A stretch of 64,000 nucleotides of DNA from Henricia sp. BOLD:AAB3569. Taxonomy: Eukaryota; Echinodermata; Asteroidea; Spinulosida; Echinasteridae. A program made the translations under genes and the position numbers. Positions 10,975 to 22,494 of this stretch are shown piece after piece. The stretch is taken from NCBI GenBank assembly GCA_037783545.1, contig JBBELK010000525.1:806001-870000 (forward strand), given 5' to 3'. The notes under the pieces are model-generated. The model was not told the origin of the DNA. It did no database searches and saw nothing but the letters and a program-made list of their open reading frames with translations. Positions within the stretch are counted from its first letter, which is position 1; the number at the start of each line of letters is the position of its first letter.

Positions 10975-11104
10975 TCCGGACGGACTTTGAACGCGGGCAA
11001 ATACTATCGACAAAATGGCGGCGTTGTGGAAATGAGTTGATGTTATATTGTCACCAAGCACGGCGAACATGGTGATTTGCTAGTTTTTCAGCAACATTGC
11101 AGAG
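10975..11104 (+). promoter_or_regulatory. Possible promoter/non-coding first exon with YY1-type motif
   Basis: caaaatggcggcg at about 11019-11031 matches the YY1 consensus, commonly found just downstream of transcription starts in animal promoters. The ATG in it opens only a seven-codon frame. About 80 bp later gcagag is followed by gtaaac, a possible splice donor. The position, 800 bp upstream of the sialyltransferase start and on the same strand, suggests an untranslated first exon. This is inference from motif and position only. Confidence 0.35.
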
Positions 11105-11907
11105 GTAAACTTGAAATATCACTTATTGCAGGTATATTTTTTAATGAACTGTCCTTGTCATACATTTTAGCAGACAGCCTTTTTTAAAATTTGGATGGTT
11201 TGGATGTGGATATCGGGCGTTGTTTTTATATCGATATAGCAGCACCTTTGGCATTATTTGAAAATGTTGGGACCAAAAGGTTAAACCAATAGTTTGTTAG
11301 CGTGTTGTTATACTCGTATGCCCTGTGGAGACCCGGGTACAATAGGGAACACAAGGATGAAAGGGTCTCCACGAGGAAATTTCTATAGATAAGGTCTCCA
11401 CAGGAGAATAGAAATATGGATTTTACTCAAAAAGGAGGAATTTCCAAGGTATACTTATGTGTCGCAAGTTGAAGTATATTAAATAAGGGACATTCTGCCG
11501 AAAGCTCAGGAAAGTAATTATGGTTTAAATAGGAGCGCTTTGATTTTGTTTTCGACACTCTAACCAATTTGTACATAAGAACAAAGGGATGTCTCCACAA
11601 GGATACAAATTCGAGAATGGGTGTCCTGTAATGTCACAATATACTGACAACATTTCACATTAGCAGCCTCGTTTCAGATGCCAAGCCAGTATACGTCACG
11701 GGTCAATTTTGTCACAAAAATGCACTTAGACCCTCGTTTGTTTATGACAATTTGTACCCCTGTACCAAACTGGGATGACTTAGAACCCTAAAAGTATTTA
11801 ATGGGCAGGATAAATGTGCCATGAACGTAAATCTAACCAGCATTTAAAATGAATTTATCCATGATTTCGTCCCAGAGTTTTTAAGAAATGACTCGAAACC
11901 ATCTTCC

Positions 11908-14900
11908 ATGAACAGCACACCCAAGACAGAACACACAAAACTCGCAATGCGACAGAAAACGAAAAATATGTACACATGGATAGTGGTGGCGCTGGTCAGT
12001 CTAGTGGTCATCATCTCTCTGGCTAATCGGCATTACTTTGGTCGCCGATACTCGCCAGAGGTCAGCAGCAAGCACAACGCTCATCATGCACGCAGACCGC
12101 CAGGGGTGTGGCTGCACGGGTATCCACGGAAGGTTACTCCGGTCATGGTTGTAGTTACACCCCAAAAAGAGGACGACGAACCTACGGAGATGTTAATGGT
12201 CCCAGTGGTACTGCATTGCAAGAAAGTGTGCACAACGTGAGTATAGAAACTATACTCTTAACTCGATCCAGCAGTCGCTGACACTATGTTGTTGTAGTTG
12301 TTAAAATTTTATGGCATCTTCGGTAACTTAAAGGCCCTTATTTTTTAATAAGGTTTTAGCTTTAAAAAAGCCTACTGTATCATTTGCAATGACCTAATTT
12401 TGTTTTTCATGAGTTTACAAGAAAAACCTTACTCAAAGTGATGATAGCAATGGTAACAAACACTACATGCATTTATTTCCGTCCAAAATGGTATTTCATG
12501 CTGGAAATTGGCAACCGAAGGTGGTTTTCGAAAAAAGTCCCGTGCACGGGACTTTTTTACCATTTACTTGTACACAAAAGCCATATACCGGTACATATAT
12601 AGATTTTCAAGGTTTTCTGAAGCAACCAATTAGCTAAAATATCTTCAGGCTAGTTTACCAACATTCCTCCTTAGATATGTTACACTCTTATTCCACGATC
12701 AATCTGTAACAAGTTTTATCCTGCATGCAAATGATACATATGGAAAGGTTTAGATTAAAGGCAAGGCTCGTCAGCAATGCGCGCACGCCAAATTTGTGCC
12801 ACGAAATACGCAGCTCTATGCTTATGCTATGGAGCTGCGTATTTCGTGGCACGAATTTGGCGCGCGCGCATGCTGACGAGCCTGTGCCTTTAATATTAAT
12901 AATGTATGAAGCACAAGAAACTAACTGGCCTCAGTTGCAGCATCAACAATTCAAAGACGGTTATGAAACGATGTTCAAAATCAACCAAACGTAACTTTGA
13001 TCGGAAAGAATTGAGTATTGACCCCTTTCGAACACGTGCAAATACGCCATTTTGGGAGTCAAATAATGCTGAAGCTAGCGATGTGCGTGCGCGCTTTTTT
13101 TCTCTCTGGTGGGCGTAACGCGGTTTAATTCACCAATAGGAGCATTAGCACTATAAAAAGGTGGCAACTTTACAAAGGTTGTGTTAGCGCCATACACGAC
13201 CCATTCAGGACGAAATACATGTGGCCGCTATAGACAGGTGGCCTTTTTATCCAGTGGCCACAAAATACAAGTTTCACCGTCTCACTGGTGTTGTCACTTC
13301 TATGCACATCAGAGAACACGAAATACGACCAACTGAAATATCCTCTAGCAGTAAATTTTGACCAGGTTCAGCACAGTTATGCTCTTATCGCTTGCCACTG
13401 CAAATCAGATGCCGCCACAATCACTTATTTTTGGTTTTCTTTAGGGGTTTTGGCGGTGCAGACTGTTATCCCATAGAGAAAGCCATCCTTGTATACCGAG
13501 ACAAAGTAGCCACCATCTACATGAAATTCCACCAGAACGCCTATCCAGTCATCCTCGTGCCGCAGCCAAAAGACGAACGCCTGCAGGAAATCAAGGAGGT
13601 TGAGCAGTGTAACATGGACGATCACTTCCCGGATATGTTCTTGATTCAACGGCACAAGCGATGCGCCGTGGTCGGTAACAGCGGGCTCCTCTCCAGTAGC
13701 GGTTGCGGAGATGCAATCGATAGTCATGACTTCATCCTACGAGCAAACATGGCGCCGATTGACGGCTACGAAGACGACGTAGGCCACTACACCGATCTAA
13801 CAGTCATTAACTGGGAGACACTTAAGAGACTCTACGCTGCTATCGTCCAAAGCGGTCCCACCAACTTGGACAACAGAATCCTCCTTGAACGCATACACAA
13901 TCTTAAAAAATCGATCTTGTGGTATCCGAAGTCTCTGAACAAGTTGTACCAGCGGGAAATGATTAGGAAGTTGGCTGTGGCCTTAAAAGATCACAAATAC
14001 ATGGATATTCACTTAGCCTTCAGCTGGAAGTCAGTAAGCGTCGAAAAGTAAGTCAACAAGAACTCGAAGTCATAGGGAAAAACGGTGCGACTTATGATGC
14101 GACTTTAGGAAACCGCCAGTTTCCTAAATAATACTTTTAGTTCCGATTGGTAGTTTTTCCAGAATATCTCTTCCCAATCTGGGAAAAGTATCCAGATTGG
14201 CACACCAGGCAGATGTTCTACCTGCTGAGCTATACCGGGCACAGTGATATACTCAGGTTCCCCAAGACCTCTGACACACCACGCAGATGCTCCACCAGCA
14301 GAGCTATGAAGCACAGTGGTATACCCCCTCAGGTTTCCCCCAAGACCTCTTGACACATCGGGTATATGCTATACCAGCTGAGCTTTAAGGCACAGTGGTA
14401 TATTCCCTCGGGTTTTCACAAGACCTCTGTCACACCGGGCAGACGTTCTACCAGCTGAGCTATGTGGCACAGTGGTATACTCCCTCAAGTTTTCCCCAAG
14501 ACCTCTGACACACCGGGAAGATGCTCTACCAGCTGAGCCATTATGCACAGTGGTATACCCTCTCACTGGTTTTCCCGAGACCTCAGACACCCCAGGCAGA
14601 TGCTCCACCACCTGAGCTATGAAGCACAGTGGTATACCCCCTCAGGTTTTCCCAAGACCTCTGACACACTGGGCAGATGCTCTACCAGTTGAGCTATGAG
14701 GCACAGTGGTGTACTTCCTCAGGTTCCCCACCGACCATCCCCACCGACCATCCCCCTCCCCCCCCCCCCACCCCAAGACCACTGACACATCGGGTAGATG
14801 CTCCAACACTACCAGCTGAGCTTTGAGGTACAGTGGTATACTCCCTGTCAGAGATTTTTCGTAAGTACTTAATTTAATCGTATTGAAGTTTTCCCCGGGA

Positions 14901-15595
14901 CATTCGACACACCAGGCAGATGCTCTACCAGCTACGATATGAGGCACTGTGGTATACTCCCTCGGGATTTCCACAAGACCTCCGACACACCAGGCAGATG
15001 CTCTACCAGCTGAACTATGCAGCACAGTGGTACACTCCCTCAGGTTTTCCCCAATTACCTCAGACACATGAGGCAGATGCTCTACCAGCTGAGCCATAAG
15101 GCAGTCAGTGGTATACTCCCTCAGGTTTCCCCAAGACCCCGACACACTGGGCAGATGCTGATCTTCGCGGCACAGCAGTTTTATTCCCTTAGGCTTCCCC
15201 AAGAACTAATTCCCCCTCTCGACAAAGTATGGATTCGCAACTGGGCATCAAAAAAATGAAGTCAAGTGTACATTAACTTTTGTCATTTTCCAAACAGAGA
15301 GTGGAGTTTAGAGGGCTACGCAACACTCGGCTTCGACATGTTTGCCGCAGCAAGAACATTCTGCTCTAACATAACCCTGTTCGGCTTCTACCCATTCAAC
15401 GAAGGACCCGACGGCCAAAGACTGCAGCACCATTACTACGAAGACATGGACTTCAAGTACCAAACAGCAAAACATGACTTCTTGAAAGAGTTCAAGATAC
15501 TTCAGAACCTTGACAAAAAGGGCGAAATAAAGTTGCAAACCAAGGCTTGTTCCAAGCAAACCGACACACAGAATGCTAACCAACCACGATCTTGA
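11908..15595 (+). CDS. ST8Sia-like (poly/oligo)sialyltransferase, 3 coding exons
   Basis: Exons are 11908-12236, 13445-14047 and 15298-15595. The donors are gtgagt and gtaagt, the acceptors are ctttag and aaacag, and both junctions are phase 2, giving 1230 nt and 409 residues. It is a type II Golgi protein: short cytosolic tail, one membrane segment at about 22-39 (YTWIVVALVSLVVIISLA), a stem, then the GT29 catalytic domain. Sialyl motif L begins at 182 (RCAVVGNSG, then SHDFILRANMAPI and a DVG..TDLTVIN-like end). Motif S is at about 312-341 (YATLGFDM..., NITLFGFYPF), motif III is HYYE at 356-359, and motif VS is H370 with E375. The layout and the SHDF.LR.N.API and GFYPF wording fit the alpha-2,8 (ST8Sia) branch. 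It should transfer sialic acid from CMP-sialic acid to glycan acceptors. Acceptor and linkage cannot be read from sequence. Confidence 0.9.
12300..12730. mobile_element. MITE with central palindrome, in intron 1
   Basis: Related to the full-length copy at 33081-33456. It shares atcatttgcaatgacc, caagaaaaaccttactcaaa, ttccgtccaaaatggtattt and a central perfect palindrome (aagtcccgtgcacgggactt). The ends are eroded in this copy. Confidence 0.65.
12755..12893. mobile_element. Hairpin MITE, aaaggcacaggctcgtcag family, in intron 1
   Basis: Palindromic copy with ttaaagg/cctttaa ends and the gtgccacgaaatacgcagctc arms. It lies inside intron 1 of the sialyltransferase. Confidence 0.75.
14205..15165 (-). 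repeat. Tandem array of tRNA-like units in intron 2
   Basis: About 11 to 12 units with a period near 77 bp. On the minus strand each reads approximately tagctcagctggtagagc (a textbook tRNA D-arm/A box), then atctgcccggtgtgtcagag, then a B-box-position stretch that is usually eroded, then agggagtataccactgtgcc. Spacers are almost absent. The array fills most of the 1250-bp second intron of the sialyltransferase, in opposite orientation to it. Smaller pieces of the same array are at 20097-20255 and 20975-21195; the unit at 20097 keeps a better B box (ggttcgaatct on minus). The open frames here are repeat-derived. Confidence 0.75.
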
Positions 15596-15950
15596 GCCCA
15601 CGAACTGAAAACCACGGAACCAAGGCATCATGTATAGACTTTATGCGTAGCATCCATCTTGGAGGATAGTTTTTGTCATTTAAATTTCTTCATAACGGAA
15701 ACACAAAATGTGAATCAACCACGTATAGACTATACTCACAATAAGGGATTATTGTGGGGTGTCCGCAGATATTTTATTGTGGCTATGCATTCCGCTTAAA
15801 TGAATTTGTATATATACATGTACATGTATTAGGCAATTTTATCTGCATGACAGACACCTTGTCACAGGAATAGGTGAAAACAGTCATTTGAACTTGAAAG
15901 GGATCAAAATCCAAAAACACAACATACCAATTCTTGGGTTTCACTTGGCT
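15596..15950 (+). other. 3' flank of the sialyltransferase gene
   Basis: Presumed 3' UTR and intergenic DNA after the TGA at 15593-15595. No canonical AATAAA is seen nearby and no other gene is visible. Confidence 0.4.
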
Positions 15951-15954
15951 TGAC

Positions 15955-16530
15955 AACCGGTGGCTATCCGCCATTACTGTGTCCATACTATGGCACGCCA
16001 AAGCGAAAAATAATTCAACACTGATAATTTAATATTGACGCATATTTTCACAAATGTTGCGCAAGAAGAAAAAGGTTGGCATAACTTTTAAATGTTGATA
16101 GACTGTTTGAAACTGGCATACCGTGCTTTTGCTGGCAAGTTTTTAAAAATGTTGAGACTTGTTTTTCCAGGGGTGATTGCAAAATTATCAGTGTTGAATT
16201 ATTTCCGTTTTGGCGTGCCATAGTATGGAAACAGTAATAGCGGATATGATAGTTGTTGACGTCACACGTATGGCACGCCAAAGCGTAAATAATTAAACAC
16301 CGATACTTTTGCCATCAACCCTGGGAAAAACAAGTCTCAACATTTTTTTTAACTTGCCAACAAAAGCACGGTATGCCAGTTTCAAGCAGTCTATCAACAT
16401 TTAAAAGTCATGCCAACCTTTTTTTTCTTGCGCAACATTTGCGAAAATATTGTTCGCTTTGGCGTGCCATATTGTTCGCCATATTGTTCGCTTTGGCGGA
16501 CACAGTAATGGCGGATAGCAACCGTTGTCA
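15955..16530. mobile_element. Foldback element with repeated gccattactgt motif
   Basis: A block at about 15955-16225 (ccgccattactgtgtcc, tatggcacgccaaagcg, tgttgcgcaagaag, ggcataccgtgcttttg) is followed in inverted orientation by about 16265-16530. The motif tttggcgtgccata recurs at the internal and outer ends. It is non-coding. Confidence 0.65.
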
Positions 16531-17755
16531 AGCAAAGTGAAACCCAAATAGTGTATATTATGAGTAGCGTATCTTGAAGGAACAGACTTGCCCTTTAAAG
16601 TGATGTCATATCATACCTGTATGCATATTTTTTTGTAATGTTATTTGGGTACAAGTAGTTTAGATTTCCATGTAGTTTCTTTTCCACTTGTAAAATTTCC
16701 AAAACGTTTTATCATTAGTCTTTTTAAGCACGACCAGGGTGGCCGTGGAGACAGGAATTTCCTTTAAAAACAAATTAAATGTACTTCATTAAATACATTC
16801 CATTATGCCAGGAAAACAATGTGGAAAACAATTTACATTGCACGGATTTTATTTTTACAAAGGCACTTTTCAGCATATTTTTCAGCCTAAATTCGGGCTC
16901 AGAAGTTTGGCCCAAGAAAATCAGCAGTCGTAAGGTCATTTTACGGACTCGTTCGACCGACGGCTGCTTCTAGTTAGGCTACAACGTGGCGTTGTGTTTT
17001 GTTTTCATTTCCGATATTTCGATGAGGATAGCAATTATTTTTTTCTTGTGCATTGTATTCATTCCATTAAGACAGTGATACAGTGAATTTCCTGCGGTGT
17101 AACCTTTTCAGTTTGAGCTAGAAGGCATTGAACTTCAATTAAACCTGGACGACACAAATACATGTACCATAAAAAAAGATGAGATAATACTGGGCCTCAT
17201 ACACCTCATATAGAGCTTAAAAACTCGTAAAATAGGGTGAAGTATTGTCATTGTTTTCTTTGATGTATAGAGTGTGCATGGTTGCTTGATATCTTGAACC
17301 AGTAAGATTAACTATTAGCAAAATCGAAGACATTGCCATTCACAAACAAAATCTCATAGAAATGGACAGTGGTTAGAAATCGGATAGCACTTGTGTTTTT
17401 ATACAGGAATATACTATTGGAACATGTGTACATAATTTTCTTTTGTACAGACAATTTGATTGTTTATTGAATTCAGCAGTAATATTTCAAGGGGGAAAAG
17501 ACTTTTCTTAAGAGTTTGGCAACTTCCGGCTTCAAGCCTGCACTTTCTAAAAAATGTACGTCCACACTAATGGGCGCATTTGGTGTGACATTTTTGGGAA
17601 AAAGTTGATAAAAATGATATAATTGATTTTGATTATTTTTTTATTCTGACTACATCCCAAGTCTTCCAAGGATTATGTTCACTCTCCTGAATTTACAACT
17701 TTGAAAATTGTGACAATATCATGAATAAAACGTAGTCTTTTTAACTGGGATAAAT

Positions 17756-17852
17756 CTCCTGTAATCTGGAAAAACCTAGTAAGTCACATTAAAAATGTTA
17801 CACTCGATTTTCACCAATATTTGACTTACTAGGTTTTTCCAGATTACAGGAG
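17756..17852. repeat. Inverted repeat (hairpin)
   Basis: About 31-bp arms, ctcctgtaatctggaaaaac... and complement, with a 35-bp loop. Confidence 0.65.
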
Positions 17853-18484
17853 AAATGTACTGTATTATGTACATTTACATGTATTACGTTTGTAACATGG
17901 ATGTCAAATTGTCACAAAATGTCCGTCCATGTTACGTACATGACATTTTTAAATAATTTTTTTAAAGAATTGCATATATTGGCTAATGTTAAGATGGGGA
18001 AATCGTTTAGTGTTGCTAGATTTGAAGTGGGTATTATGTTGAAATATAATGAATTCCGTTATCACTTTCCAGATACAAGTGTCCGTCCATGTTATGCACA
18101 TCTTTAAGAAACCCCGTAATTTCTCAGAATTTCAGAATAAATGACCTATTTTTGGTCATTGGAGAAAATAGGTGATACAGAATGTAAAGGAGCAAAATGG
18201 GACAACATGCTTCAAATACTTCATGTTATATTTACTTGTTTGTTTTTCTTATTTACACTGGTCAAATGGGTCCATTAGTTTGGACAGACCCACCACTGTA
18301 TTACACATGCAAATGGGTCTGTCCACGGTAATGGGGTACTATTCTGTAACATTCAAGATCTTAGGTCCCAGTTCACTTCAAATGTCTTAATTTTATCTTT
18401 AAATTATCAAGCTAAACTGAGGAAATAACTTTTTCACCAAGGAGTAAGAAAAATAGTCCTACAACATACATTTGTGAAAACCTT

Positions 18485-18566
18485 GTGCACAAATTTTCCT
18501 ATTACGCATGTAACAAAGACGGAATTGTCTGTCCATGTTACATGCGTAATAGGAAAATTTGTGCAC
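18485..18566. repeat. Inverted repeat (hairpin)
   Basis: About 32-bp arms starting gtgcacaaattttcctatta, with a short loop. Confidence 0.65.
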
Positions 18567-19439
18567 TTGCTTTTTAAAAATGTATGTTGTGGCAGCAATT
18601 TGTTACTTTTTTGGGCAAAAGTTATCTCCTGAGAACAAAACAAGGACATTTCTTTAATTCTGAGATAAACTAAAGACATCTGAAATGAATTATTGACTTA
18701 TTTTTCAAATGTGCCCTATTACTGTGGACAGACCCAAATGTATGTACATGTACTTTGTGACCTTTTTTGACATTCTTATAATTATCTCGAACAAAAATGA
18801 AAAGCTTTAAGTGTATTCACAATTCATTTTGAGGGAGAGAGGAGAACAAAAATAAAATTGATAAAAAATACAAAATTAGTAAGGCACAGTTAGAATCTCC
18901 ACCGTTGGCATGATCTTACAGCCTACAAACAGATAGCTCCATTTAACTGCTTCATGCATTGGATCCATGCGTTTCTATTGTATTTGCAAACTTAGGATAT
19001 CTCTGAATAGGCATCATCTCTTCAAATACATGCAGAAAAATAGATTTTCAGGTATTTGGGTAAAGAGGAGAGGAGAGGGGAGGGAAGTACAACAACCAAC
19101 TCAAGCCAAAACTATAATTCAAGAATGTCTGGCGGAGTGAGTCCACTGTCAGTGTAGAAGCACTTGTTTCCCCCAAGATGTGGGGACATTGACCAGTTAC
19201 TCACGGATGCTTTGGGGACTACAAATCGTTGTGGGGACATTTTTCCTGTTCACACATCGTTTTTCCTAAAACTCACTAAAAGAGTGAAAAATCACTCTAA
19301 AATCACTCCAAATAGAGTGGAGATTAGATTAGGGTTAGGATTATAATGATTTAAGAGTAATTCTAGAGTAATTTTCACTTTATTTAGAGTAATTTTAGAG
19401 TGATTTTCACTCTCTTTGGAGTGATATCCCCATAAAGCC

Positions 19440-19605
19440 CAGTTCATACTTCACGCGAAAGTGAACGCGAACTCGAATCTGACGTAAATTTGAAGTCGAA
19501 CATTCGCGAAGTTGAAACTAGTTCAACTTTCTGCGAATTTGCTGCGCAAAAACTTCGCTGACGTCAAATTTTCTTCGCCTTCGCTTTCGCGTGAAGTATG
19601 AACTG
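19440..19605. mobile_element. Short MITE, cagttcatacttcacgcg termini
   Basis: cagttcatacttcacgcgaa at the left and its complement at the right define a 166-bp element. Internal inverted words (aagttgaaac/gttcaactt) continue the hairpin. The preceding 19260-19440 holds degenerate repeats of gagtgattttcactct. Confidence 0.7.
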
Positions 19606-20096
19606 TGTGTATGCTAGAGGGGGTGTACTCTCATGCAAAATTTGCATACTAAATGTTCTAGCTTGTTGGTTCCGAAAATACAACCCGACCTTTTTTTCTG
19701 TTCACACTACAAAGGGGTTGGTGGGGAGGGGGCATCCTGAAGGCAGAAGAATTCCTTAATTTTAACAAATGTACAAATACTTGACATACGTTGAAACTAT
19801 GGCCCTGAAATAGCTTTCTAACAAGATGTAAGACTTTACCCAACATTCAATCTTGTTTAAATACAAAAATCAAAATTCATGCAACTTTTTTTATGTGTAC
19901 CTCCCTCATGTGTAGATGTTGTCCATGTTGAAAAGAGGCTCATTTTCTGTTTTTGTGAAAACAAATGCAAAACAAAAATTAAATAAATAAAATGAAAATG
20001 ATAACATTAAAAAAAAGGAAAAATCTTGTTTTGTGAAATATGAAGGTACTCAAAGGTAATAAGCAAACATGGGACGAGAGAAAAATTACATGGACC

Positions 20097-20260
20097 TCAT
20101 CGAGATTCGAACCCGAGACCTGTGACACACCGGGCAGATACTCTACCAGCTATTAAAGCTATGAGGCACAGTGGTATACTCCCTCGGGTTTTCACTAAGA
20201 CCTCCGACACACCAGGCAGATGTTCTACCAGCTGAGCTATGAGGCACAGTGCGCCTTGAA
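20097..20260 (-). repeat. tRNA-like units (2), array fragment
   Basis: Two units of the same tRNA-like repeat as in the sialyltransferase intron. On the minus strand the first keeps gctggtagagt and a recognisable B box ggttcgaatct followed by cgatgagg, so it is closest to the ancestral tRNA. Confidence 0.65.
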
Positions 20261-20292
20261 CACCCAGCAGGGTGGATATGTGCACATTACAA

Positions 20293-20940
20293 AAACTATG
20301 AATTGTAGGATAGGGCGACAAATCGTGTGTAAAAAAGGTATGTTAGGTCGACGTGCTCAATAGGGCGACATTTTGGTGTCGCCCTAATATTTTTGAGTTT
20401 AAAAATAATTTTTTTAGGTCAAAAACCATTTTTTTTTTAATCGAGAACCATTTTTATTAGGTCTGGAACCGATTCTCTTAGGTCTGTGACTATCTCCGGA
20501 AGCTTTGGGTAAAAAAATAAGGTGTCATTTTGAGTGACTCTTGCCGAAATTTCGGTGGTCTCCGGTGACAGTCTTCCCGAAATGTCGTCCCATTGCGGCA
20601 TTCGGGGTTGTTTAAAAAACTATGAATTGTAGGTTAGGGCGACAAATCGTGTGTAAAAAAGGTATATTAGGGCGACGTGCTCAATAGGGCGACATTTTGG
20701 TGTCGCCCTAATATTTTTGAGTTTAAAATTAATTTTTTTAGGTCAAAAACCATTTTGTTTAGGTCGAGAACCATTTTTATCGGGATTGGAGCTGTTTCTC
20801 TTTGGTCTGCAACCATTTTTGGAAGCTTCGGGTAAAAAAATAAGGTGTCATTTTGAGTGACTCTTGCCGAAATTTCGGTGGTCTCCGGTGAGAGTCTTGC
20901 CGAAATGTCGCCTCATTGCGGCATTCAGCGTTGTTTAAAT
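20293..20940. repeat. 324-bp direct tandem duplication
   Basis: Two copies, beginning actatgaattgtagg at about 20295 and 20619. Each contains tagggcgaca...ggtgtcgcccta, a paired block that can form a hairpin, and ends with cattgcggcattc...ttgttt. The pair is inserted between two pieces of the tRNA-like array. Confidence 0.75.
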
Positions 20941-20968
20941 TATTATTATTATTATTATTAATTATTAT
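20938..20968. repeat. (ATT)n microsatellite
   Basis: Short run of tta/att triplets. Confidence 0.8.
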
Positions 20969-20974
20969 ACTCCT

Positions 20975-21195
20975 GGTTTTTCCTAAGACCTCCGACACCG
21001 GGCAGATGCTCTACCAGCTAAGCTATGAGGCACTGTGGTATATACTTTCTCGGGTTTTCCCCAAGACCTCTGACACACCGGGCAGATGCTCTACCAGCTG
21101 AGCTATGAGGCACAGTGGTATACTCCTTCGGGTTTTTCCTAAGACCTCTGACACACCAGGCAGATGCTCTACCAGCTGAGCTATGAGGCACAGTT
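20975..21195 (-). repeat. tRNA-like units (3), array fragment
   Basis: Three further units of the roughly 80-bp tRNA-like repeat in the same orientation as those at 20097. Confidence 0.7.
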
Positions 21196-21233
21196 GATTC
21201 GGAGTGCTGCAAAGTATGATCTTTGTGGTGCTT

Positions 21234-22113
21234 GACCAGGGGCCAATTTCATAAAAAAATGTTTAGCAGAAAAATTTGCTTAATCTAAACTTTGTTTACT
21301 TGTATGACAAATTGTGTTTTTAGCAAGAATAGCAGAACACCAGTCGATTATCACACACATCACTGCTAACTAATTTTTCAAAGCAAACAAATTTTGGATT
21401 AAGCAAATTTTTCCATAAAAACGGGAGCCAAAGTGCGACATTTTTATGCATTCGTAAAAATGGCCTTTTTTTCACATTAACAAAATTTTTGAAGAAATTT
21501 CTGTGCAATGTAGAATATTTAAAATAATTTTCAAACAGTTAAAGGCACAGGCTCGTCAGCAATGCGCCATATATGTGCCACGAAATAAGCAGCTCCATGC
21601 CTTTGCGCGCATTGCTGACGAGCCTGTGCCTTTAAACATGTCTTGGTATCATAGTTTTGAAAATATTCAAAAAAATTGTTTCATGACGTAGGGGGGTGGG
21701 GGGGAGAGGGGGGGGGGGGAGGGGGGGGAAGGTGCACTCCAAGGCATTTTTCAACTATTGCGATTACATTTCAAGTCTTTTTTACCAGTTTCTTTTTGGA
21801 AAAGGTACATGGACTTTATCGATCCAAATTACAATATAAGCACAATTTGTCACATTTTGAGCAAAAGTTTCAAAATGTCACACTCGCACTTAGAAAATCG
21901 CACTAGTTTATTGAATCGTTCTCGTTATATTTCGGGTAGTATTAACAGATAAAGGTGGTGTTCGATTCATGGGGTCATATATTCTTTATATGCCAAGGGC
22001 GATCATTCTCTGAAGTCGGGTAATTATAAAAAATCAACTCCAGAAGTGTCACGAGATAAGGGGGACACTGTCCTGTTTTCATGGAATGACCCGTTATGAA
22101 ATTGGCCCCTGGT
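21234..22113. mobile_element. TIR element, accaggggccaatttcat termini
   Basis: gaccaggggccaatttcat at 21234 and its complement ending at about 22113 bound an 880-bp segment. It contains a nested hairpin MITE (21539-21635) and a G-rich run (21690-21730). Related termini (ggcccaatttcatggcgc) bound the hairpin at 33928-34158. No transposase is seen. Confidence 0.6.
21539..21635. mobile_element. Hairpin MITE, aaaggcacaggctcgtcag family, nested
   Basis: A shortened copy (97 bp) with intact termini, lying inside the element at 21234-22113. Confidence 0.7.
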
Positions 22114-22494
22114 CTTAACTTTTGGCAAATCATATTTTAAGAAAAATTGTATTTTTCCTTGCCAACAATAATTTTGGCCTAACATCATGCCTGTGGCACT
22201 GGGCCTTAACTCAGGTGGTATTGCACTATTTCGCTTGTCTTGCACTTAGATGTAGATCCAATTAGCATAGATAAACCAAACACAACCAAATCTTTGGAAA
22301 GGAAAAGACTACCCAATGGACTACCTATTAATAACCGGCGATGTGCACGCGTATTCTGTTGAATATTTTTATGTCGTTAGGATACTGTGCACACAGTTCG
22401 AAATGCCTCGTAAACAAGATAGTATCAATAACCATGAAATGGTTTATAGCAATATTCTGCAACACCAAATAATGTTTTTGTTTCACATCTCAAA

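Larger units (their letters stand above)
16530..19260. other. Intergenic, short hairpins only
   Basis: There is no gene. Visible items are an inverted repeat at 17756-17852 (ctcctgtaatctggaaaaac and complement), a hairpin at 18485-18566 (gtgcacaaattttcctatta and complement), and several scattered copies of tgtccgtccatgtta between 17560 and 18545. The last suggest a decayed tandem or dispersed repeat. Confidence 0.5.

Noticed and set aside
14105-15202. Long minus-strand frames (QLVEHLPGVSEV- and SSAGRASAWCVRGLG-like peptides)
   Set aside because: They are translations of the tandem tRNA-like units; such peptides recur wherever the repeat occurs (also 20097-20321 and 21018-21212).
19328-19342. 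Telomere-like gattagggttagga
   Set aside because: Only about one and a half repeat units; chance.
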